DNA of 64,000 nucleotides from positions 88,799 to 152,798 of the forward strand of contig NZ_JAHWGP010000019.1 of the NCBI RefSeq assembly GCF_020873915.1, in the 5' to 3' direction. A program made the translations under genes and the position numbers. Under the pieces are notes generated by a model, which was not told where the DNA came from, did not search any database, and saw only the letters and a program-made list of their open reading frames with translations. Shown in pieces: positions 58,862 to 64,000 of the stretch (position 1 is the stretch's first letter; every line of letters starts with the position of its first letter). This DNA is from Streptomyces sp. DH5 (GTDB lineage: Bacteria > Actinomycetota > Actinomycetes > Streptomycetales > Streptomycetaceae).

Positions 58862-60967
58862 TCAGAGCGCGGCGGGTTCCCGGTCGGGGGTGGTGGACTC
58901 GGGGGTGTCCGCGGAGGGCTTGCCGGAGGCCGCCGGCCGGGTGGGCCACCAGAAGCGGCGCTCGCCCAGGTCGAGGGCGAGGGCGGGCACCAGGACCGTG
59001 CGCACCAGGAAGGTGTCGATCAGGACGCCGATGCCGACGATCACACCCATCTGCGCCATGGACACCAGCGGCAGCACCGCGAACACCGCGAAGGTCGCGG
59101 CCAGGACGAGGCCCGCGGAGGTGATCACACCGCCGGTGCTGACGAGACCGGTGACCACCGCGTCCCGGTGCCCGCGGGTGCGCGCCTCCTCCTTCACCCG
59201 GTGCATGAGGAAGATGTTGTAGTCGACGCCGAGCGCCACCAGGAAGACGAAGCCGAGCAGCGGCACCGACCAGTCGACGCCGGAGTGGCCGAGGACGTGC
59301 TCGAACAGCAGGCTGGAGGCGCCGAGCGCGGCGAAGTACGACACGACGACGGTGGCCAGCAGCACCAGCGGCGCCACCAGCGACCGCAGCAGCCACACGA
59401 GCACCAGCAGGATGACGAGCAGGACGACCGGGACGACGGTCCTCAGGTCGCGCGCGGTGGCGGTCTCCTTGTCCAGGCTCTGCGCCGCGGTGCCGCCGAC
59501 GAGGGCGTCGGTGTTCGCGCGCAGCTCCCGCACGGTGTCCTTGGCGGCCTCGCTGTCGGGCGCCCCCTCCAGGACCACGGACAGCCGGGTCAGCTTCCCG
59601 TCCGCGGTGGTGGCGACGGGGGTGACGGAGACGACGCCGTCGGTGTCCTCGGCGGCCCGCTGGACGGTGTCCGCCTCGGGGGTGCGGGCGATGACGACGG
59701 CCGGGTCGCCGGCGCCGGAGGGGAAGTGGGCCGACAGCCGCTCCTGGGCGACGACCGAGTCCGGCTCGTTCTGGAACCACTCCGACTGGTTCAGGCCCAT
59801 GTTCAGGCCGAGGGCGCTCAGCGCGAGGCCGCCGGTGACCAGCAGGGAGACCAGCCAGGCACGGCGCGGGCGGCGGGCCACCGTCTCGGCGGCGCGCCGC
59901 CACCCGGCGCCGGTGCGCGGTTCGGTCCCGTGGCGCGGCACCAGCGGCCAGAACACCCAGCGTCCGGCGAGGACGAGGAGGGCGGGCAGCGCGCTGGTCA
60001 TGGCGAGGAAGCCGAAGAGGATGCCGATGGCGCCGACCAGGCCCATGGAGCGGGAGGAGTTGATGTCGGCGAGGCCGAGGCAGAGCAGGCCGGCGGCGAC
60101 GGTGGCCGCGGAGGCCAGCACGGCCGGGAAGGCACGGCGCAGGGCGATCCGCATGGCCGCGTGCCGGTCCTCGTGGCGGTGCAGTTCCTCCCGGTAGCGG
60201 GCGATGAGCAGCAGCGCGTAGTCGGTGCCGACGCCGAAGACGAGCACCATCAGCACGCCGGAGCTCTGCGGGTCGACCTGCAGTCCGGCGTACTTGGCGA
60301 ACAGGTAGGTGAAGGCCTGCGTCAGGACGGCGGCGAAGGCGACCGCGACGACCGGGAACACCCACAGCACGGGGCTGCGGTAGGTGAGCAGCAGCAGGAC
60401 GATGACGATGAGGCAGGTGATGCCCATCAGGGTGGCGTCGAGGGTGTCGAAGACGGTGAAGGCGTCGGCGGTGGCCCCGCCCATACCGCCGACCGCGGCG
60501 TCGAGTCCGGGCGGGGCGTTGGCGGCCGCCACGGTGCGCAGTTCCTCGACCTTGTCGGCGAGCACGGCCTGGTCCTCGCCGGACAGCGGGACGACGACCA
60601 TCAGGGCCCGGCCGTCGTCGGAGGCGACGGCGGGCGGCACCTCCTGGCCCGGCTCGGCGATCTTCGCGAACGCCGCCCGGTCGGCCTCGGCCTTGGCGCG
60701 GACCGTGTCGGTGAGGGGGGCGTCGCTGGTGTAGACGACCACGGCGGGCATCAGGTCGTGGGTGCGGAACTTCTCCAGCTCCGTGTTGACCTGCGCCGAT
60801 TCGGCGCCGCGGGGCAGGAAGGCGTTGGCGCTGGTGTCCTGCACCTCGCCCAGCTTGCCGGCCAGCGCTCCGAGAGCCATCGCGGCGAGCAGCCAGACGG
60901 CGAGGACGAGCCACTTGCCGCGCCGGCCGCCGGGCACGGCGGTGCTGCGCTCGAGCCATGTGGGCAT
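58862..60967 (-). CDS. MMPL-family RND-type transporter
   Basis: A 701-residue MMPL exporter with about twelve membrane helices in two halves. Each half carries a conserved intramembrane region: GVLMVLVFGVGTDYALLLIARYREEL in the first and VPLLGFVFLVALGVDYNIFL in the second (the GxxxD(Y) proton-path motifs). Large periplasmic loops follow helices 1 and 7. It exports lipids or antibiotics in actinomycetes and could move the enediyne or the chromoprotein ligand. ATG at 60967. It lies 131 bp after the hydrolase gene and may share its motif. Confidence 0.88.
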   Translation of the reverse strand: MPTWLERSTAVPGGRRGKWLVLAVWLLAAMALGALAGKLGEVQDTSANAFLPRGAESAQVNTELEKFRTHDLMPAVVVYTSDAPLTDTVRAKAEADRAAFAKIAEPGQEVPPAVASDDGRALMVVVPLSGEDQAVLADKVEELRTVAAANAPPGLDAAVGGMGGATADAFTVFDTLDATLMGITCLIVIVLLLLTYRSPVLWVFPVVAVAFAAVLTQAFTYLFAKYAGLQVDPQSSGVLMVLVFGVGTDYALLLIARYREELHRHEDRHAAMRIALRRAFPAVLASAATVAAGLLCLGLADINSSRSMGLVGAIGILFGFLAMTSALPALLVLAGRWVFWPLVPRHGTEPRTGAGWRRAAETVARRPRRAWLVSLLVTGGLALSALGLNMGLNQSEWFQNEPDSVVAQERLSAHFPSGAGDPAVVIARTPEADTVQRAAEDTDGVVSVTPVATTADGKLTRLSVVLEGAPDSEAAKDTVRELRANTDALVGGTAAQSLDKETATARDLRTVVPVVLLVILLVLVWLLRSLVAPLVLLATVVVSYFAALGASSLLFEHVLGHSGVDWSVPLLGFVFLVALGVDYNIFLMHRVKEEARTRGHRDAVVTGLVSTGGVITSAGLVLAATFAVFAVLPLVSMAQMGVIVGIGVLIDTFLVRTVLVPALALDLGERRFWWPTRPAASGKPSADTPESTTPDREPAAL

Positions 60968-61098
60968 GGGGGGTTCTCCTTCTGGATGGGGACGTACGGC
61001 GTCCGGCCGGCGGCGGTTCGCGCGCCTGGCGCGGTACCGGCCGAGCGCGTCGGCGCCCGTGGGGCCGAAGCTCCACGGGCGCCGGCGGCAGGGAGGGC

Positions 61099-61887
61099 TC
61101 AGCCCTCGAAGAATTCCTTCAGCACGGGAGCGAGGACGGAGGGTTCCACGGCGATGCCCTGGCCCTCCAGGGTGCGGTGACGCGCGTCGGGTACGGCGTC
61201 GGCGGTGGCGCGGGCGCCCGCGTGCAGCCACGGGTCGGCGTCGCCGCCGTGGGCGACGAGGACGGGCACCTTGACGGCGGACAGTTCCTCGGTGGGCAGG
61301 GCGAAGTCGTCGCCGGTGATGGTGGTGTCGTAGGGGAGGGTGTGGGCCAGCGCCTCCAGGCCCGCCCAGAAGGGTGCGAACCGCATCCCCGCGACGGCCT
61401 CGGCCGGGGCGCCCATGCCCTTCGTCATGAAGAACTCCACGGCCTCGCCCCGGCGGTCGGACGCGGCGAGCTCGGTGAGCTTCTCGGTGAAGCCGGCCGG
61501 CGGCTTCGGCCCGGTGCCGTCCACGGCGAACGGCGGGTCGTAGACGGCGACCCGGGTGATGTCCACGCCGGCCGCGGCGGCCTTGAGCGCCAGGACGCCG
61601 CCCGCGGACAGACCGAACACCTTCGCCGATCCGCCCGCCTCGGCGATCACGGCGGCGAGGTCCTCGATCTCCCGCTCGACGGCGTACTCCGGCGCGTCGG
61701 CGCTGTCCCCGCGCCCGCGCCGGTCGTAGTTGTACACGGTGAAGTGGGGGGCCAGCTCTTCGGCCAGCTGCGTCATGGTGGGGTGCGCGCGCTCGCTGAA
61801 CGAACCACCGACCAGGACGAGGGGCTCGCCCTCACCCGAGCGGTCATAGGCGATGGCGGTCCCGTCGGCGGACTGGACAGTGTTCAT
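61099..61887 (-). CDS. Alpha/beta-hydrolase
   Basis: A 262-residue alpha/beta-hydrolase. The oxyanion loop is LVLVGGSFSERAHP, the nucleophile elbow KVFGLSAGGVLALKAA (Ser), an acid lies in VLVAHGGDADPWLH and the catalytic His is in ARHRTLEGQGIAV. FTVYNYDRRGRGDSADAPEY is the typical strand 4 segment. It could hydrolyse an ester in the pathway or serve in resistance. ATG at 61887. A regulon motif 74 bp upstream on the same strand controls it; MMPL follows. Confidence 0.85.
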   Translation of the reverse strand: MNTVQSADGTAIAYDRSGEGEPLVLVGGSFSERAHPTMTQLAEELAPHFTVYNYDRRGRGDSADAPEYAVEREIEDLAAVIAEAGGSAKVFGLSAGGVLALKAAAAGVDITRVAVYDPPFAVDGTGPKPPAGFTEKLTELAASDRRGEAVEFFMTKGMGAPAEAVAGMRFAPFWAGLEALAHTLPYDTTITGDDFALPTEELSAVKVPVLVAHGGDADPWLHAGARATADAVPDARHRTLEGQGIAVEPSVLAPVLKEFFEG

Positions 61888-61960
61888 TGTTCTCCCGATG
61901 CTGGGCGGCGTCCTGGGGCACGGATCGGTGCCGAACCCAGCGTCCCCGTCGGCGTGTCGC

Positions 61961-62022
61961 GCCTGCATCTTCGAGGTTGCTGCGTTCAAGTCCGCGCGGG
62001 GAGAGCACGCTGGAAGATGCCG
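61961..62022. promoter_or_regulatory. Divergent pair of GCA-N7-AGATG motifs, one without a target gene
   Basis: Minus strand 61980-61961 reads GCAACCTCGAAGATGCAGGC, facing the alpha/beta-hydrolase. Plus strand 62005-62022 reads GCACGCTGGAAGATGCCG and points away, toward the 3' end of the acyltransferase gene, where no plus-strand gene is supported. Confidence 0.75.
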
Positions 62023-62056
62023 TGTTCAGGCGGGTGGCGGGCCGGCGGCAAGGGGA

Positions 62057-62096
62057 CGAGCCCCCCGCCCGGACCGTTGTCCGTTCGAGGGGCTCG
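62057..62096. terminator. Hairpin after the acyltransferase gene
   Basis: CGAGCCCC (62057-62064) pairs with GGGGCTCG (62089-62096); a small inner stem, GGAC/GTCC, sits in the loop. It lies just after the acyltransferase stop on the minus strand. Confidence 0.55.
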
Positions 62097-62126
62097 CCGT
62101 TGCCCGGGTCCGCGCGGGGACGGCCG

Positions 62127-63428
62127 TCACCGGGTGAGGACGTGCTCCTCGCGGGAGGGCGCCGCGGGCGGGGCCGTGGTGGCGGCCGCCGCCTCCTTGC
62201 GGCGGGCCCAGCGGCCGACCGCGTTGACGATCGGACGCTCCAGCAGGTAGTGGCTCACCGTCGCGGCGAAAATGCTTCCCACCAGCACCGCGGTCATCAG
62301 CTCCGGGAAGGAGATGGTGCCGCGCAGCTGCTGCATGAGGGCCGGCTCGGTGCCGAAGACGCTGCCCGTCTCGAACCAGAAGTACATGACCGCGAAGTGC
62401 CACAGGTAGATGCCGTACGAGATGCGGCCCAGGTAGCGGGCGACGGGGTTGGCGACGACCGCGTCGATGACCCGTGACGTCGCCTCGGGGATCGACAGCG
62501 GCATCACCACCAGGTAGGAGAAGGCCAGCAGCAGGAAGTACTGGGTGACGGCCAGGCCGACGCCCTCGTAGTCGCCGTAGCCGGGACGCCCGAAGGGCTG
62601 CGTGCAGTTGACGGCGTAGAGGGCGACGGCGGCGCCGCACAGCAGCAGCGGCCGGCGGGCGGCGACGCGGTACAGGGCGGGCCGGTCGTGCGGCTTGATC
62701 TCCGCCAGGACGTGGATGACGGCCATCACCATGCCGAGGGCGAAGGCACCGCCCACGGCGAACGGCCACCAGTACTCCTCCGGGTAGATGCCCATCTCCG
62801 GACGGTGGATCCACCACGTCCACACCGCGGACGCCACGGTGATGACGGCCGGCGGGATCATCATGCGGCGGGCCTTCTTCACCGGGTCGTCGACCCGGCG
62901 CGCCAGCCAGTGCATGAGCGCCGCCATGACCGGCAGGGCCAGGTAGTACTGCATCTCGGCCGGCACGGTCCACGCCGGGTCCATGCCGGCGATCCACGTG
63001 TAGTCGTAGACCTGGAGCATCAGGATCGGCCGCAGCACGTACCAGGGGCCGTCCACCGCGTTCCAGTTGAGCAGGAACACGCAGACCACGGCGAGCAGGA
63101 CGTACGCCGGCCACAGCCGGGCGAGCCGCTTGGCCATGAACGGGCCGAGCCGGGGCCGCCGGCTGCCGGTGAGGGTCCAGCGGGCGAACGGACGGTAGAG
63201 CAGCATGCCGGACAGGACGAAGAAGGGGCCGAGCGCCAGCGGCCGCAGGCCGGCCAGCAGGGTGGCCAGCACCTCGTTGCCCGGCTCCGCGGTGTAGGCG
63301 CCCATGACCCCGGCGGCGAAGGAGGTGTGCACCGCGGCGACGCCGAGGGCGCACAGAGCCCGGACCCCATCGAGCCGCCCGACTCGTTTCGGTTGCTGGG
63401 CCTGTGCGACGGCCCCGTCGGCTTTCAC
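62127..63428 (-). CDS. Acyltransferase-3-family membrane O-acyltransferase
   Basis: A 433-residue integral membrane acyltransferase with about ten helices. The family signature is RLDGVRALCALGVAAVHTSF (with the active-site His), FFVLSGMLLYRPFARW, and ARLWPAYVLLAVV. Members acylate sugars, macrolides or wall polymers. In this setting it may attach an aryl or alkyl acyl group, such as the benzoxazolinate or hydroxybenzoate unit, to the enediyne sugar, as an acyltransferase does in C-1027 (inference). ATG at 63428; a regulon motif lies 58 bp upstream. Confidence 0.83.
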   Translation of the reverse strand: MKADGAVAQAQQPKRVGRLDGVRALCALGVAAVHTSFAAGVMGAYTAEPGNEVLATLLAGLRPLALGPFFVLSGMLLYRPFARWTLTGSRRPRLGPFMAKRLARLWPAYVLLAVVCVFLLNWNAVDGPWYVLRPILMLQVYDYTWIAGMDPAWTVPAEMQYYLALPVMAALMHWLARRVDDPVKKARRMMIPPAVITVASAVWTWWIHRPEMGIYPEEYWWPFAVGGAFALGMVMAVIHVLAEIKPHDRPALYRVAARRPLLLCGAAVALYAVNCTQPFGRPGYGDYEGVGLAVTQYFLLLAFSYLVVMPLSIPEATSRVIDAVVANPVARYLGRISYGIYLWHFAVMYFWFETGSVFGTEPALMQQLRGTISFPELMTAVLVGSIFAATVSHYLLERPIVNAVGRWARRKEAAAATTAPPAAPSREEHVLTR

Positions 63429-63485
63429 TTCGTCAGCACTCCTTTGTTGGTGGCCCGTTCAGCATGGGTGTGGCGCAATACCGCC

Positions 63486-63502
63486 GCCATCTTCTGAAAT
63501 GC
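63486..63502 (-). promoter_or_regulatory. Regulon motif before the acyltransferase
   Basis: Minus strand 63502-63486 reads GCATTTCAGAAGATGGC, with the standard seven-base spacer, 58 bp before the start codon. Confidence 0.75.
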
Positions 63503-63533
63503 GGTGTTCCCGGCAGCGGCGCCGCCGGGGCGG

Positions 63534-63857
63534 TCAGCGCGCCGGTGTGTGCGGCCGTACCAGCGGGGCGGCGTCGCCGAGCACCGACCTCAGGTGCGCG
63601 GGGTCGAAGTTGACGGCGCTGCACCAGCGGCCGTCGCCGAACTTGAACCAGACGGAGCTGACGATCTCGCCGACGGGGTTCTCGCCCTCGACGACCTCGT
63701 CGCCGAGGGCCCAGCCCTCGGCCGTGTGGGCGGTGGTGCCGTCGGGCAGCAGCAGTTCGACGACCGGGCTGGTGAGCGAGGGTCCGCTGCGGACGTTGGC
63801 GTCGCGCCAGATCGGGCCGGGGGTGCTGGGGGCCGGGTGGTAGGAGGTGGCGGTCAT
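63534..63857 (-). CDS. SH3-like hypothetical protein
   Basis: A 107-residue soluble protein with an SH3b-like core: ANVRSGPSLTSPVVELLLPD, then EGWALGDEVVEGENPVGEIV and SVWFKFGDGRWCSAVNFDPA. Such domains bind peptides or wall fragments, but this protein has no signal peptide. ATG at 63857. No regulon motif is visible up to the window end, so its operon partners may lie to the right. A role in the enediyne pathway is uncertain. Confidence 0.6.
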   Translation of the reverse strand: MTATSYHPAPSTPGPIWRDANVRSGPSLTSPVVELLLPDGTTAHTAEGWALGDEVVEGENPVGEIVSSVWFKFGDGRWCSAVNFDPAHLRSVLGDAAPLVRPHTPAR

Positions 63858-64000
63858 GGACGTGCCTTTCGGTGGGCGGACGGGTGGGTGGTGGCGGGCC
63901 GTGGGCGCCGAGGAGCGGAGGCGGGCCGTCCGCCGGGCCGTGGGGCCACGGTGAGTGCCGGGCAGGACGGCGTCCGCGCGGCGGCCGACGTCACGGGGAG

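Noticed and set aside
58188-61076. A 962-codon minus-strand frame and a 921-codon plus-strand frame over the MMPL gene
   Set aside because: Both are off-frame or antisense readings of the MMPL and DHFR-like genes.

Overview
The window is about 72% G+C, with short intergenic gaps, GTG starts and GTGA/ATGA overlaps. It carries an ECF42-type sigma factor, a Tn3-family transposon and enediyne biosynthesis genes. All of this points to an actinomycete, almost certainly a Streptomyces or close relative. I see no rRNA, tRNA or CRISPR array.

Left third (1-27,000) is mostly accessory DNA. It opens with a persulfide/sulfite detoxification operon (174-2693) behind CsoR-type palindromes. An arsenic island follows (2887-7904): ArsO-like flavoprotein, two ArsR repressors, the ACR3 arsenite pump, ArsC, a nonsense-mutated MFS gene and a duplicated scrap of arsC. 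At 8097-10885 lie a nucleotidyltransferase, a short second threonyl-tRNA synthetase and a truncated AbiEii gene. The synthetase has a leader peptide with three Thr codons followed by a 15-bp hairpin, which looks like a classical attenuator. An ECF42 sigma gene (10983-12245) was paired with a YCII/DGPF gene, but that partner is split by a complete 6.5-kb Tn3-family transposon (12524-19043). The transposon has 38-bp inverted repeats, a 5-bp TGCTT target duplication, tnpA, tnpR, res, and a TetR-amidase passenger pair. Downstream are an HTH/membrane protein, an NlpC/P60 hydrolase, two related secreted proteins, a degenerate tyrosine recombinase, and a plasmid-like segment. That segment has five 16-bp repeats phased every 21-22 bp in front of two winged-helix genes, with a sixth copy behind them.

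Right part (about 27,000-64,000) is one side of a nine-membered (chromoprotein) enediyne gene cluster. The diagnostic gene is a neocarzinostatin-family apoprotein (37474-37920) next to an SgcB-type efflux pump. An MIO-dependent tyrosine aminomutase of the SgcC4 type (32700-34319) gives beta-tyrosine, and an SgcF-type epoxide hydrolase lies at 46370-47545. A minus-strand block (49604-57983) holds a chorismate-to-ADIC synthase with its amidotransferase, an SgcG-like ADIC dehydrogenase, a P450, an O-methyltransferase and two PaaK-like ligases: the expected set for a benzoxazolinate-type acyl group. Unusually, there is also a Hyg5/FkbO-type chorismatase coupled to a benzoate-CoA-ligase-like enzyme, which suggests an additional 3-hydroxybenzoyl unit. 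The enediyne polyketide synthase and its E-cassette are not in the window and should lie beyond the right edge.

The most interesting regulatory signal is a repeated promoter-region element, GCA-N7-AG(A/T)TG(C/G). I found eleven copies that all fit this rule and keep exactly seven bases between the two blocks. All lie in the enediyne region and between genes. Ten of them point toward the gene they precede, often as divergent pairs. It is a strong candidate for the binding site of an unidentified cluster-wide regulator.
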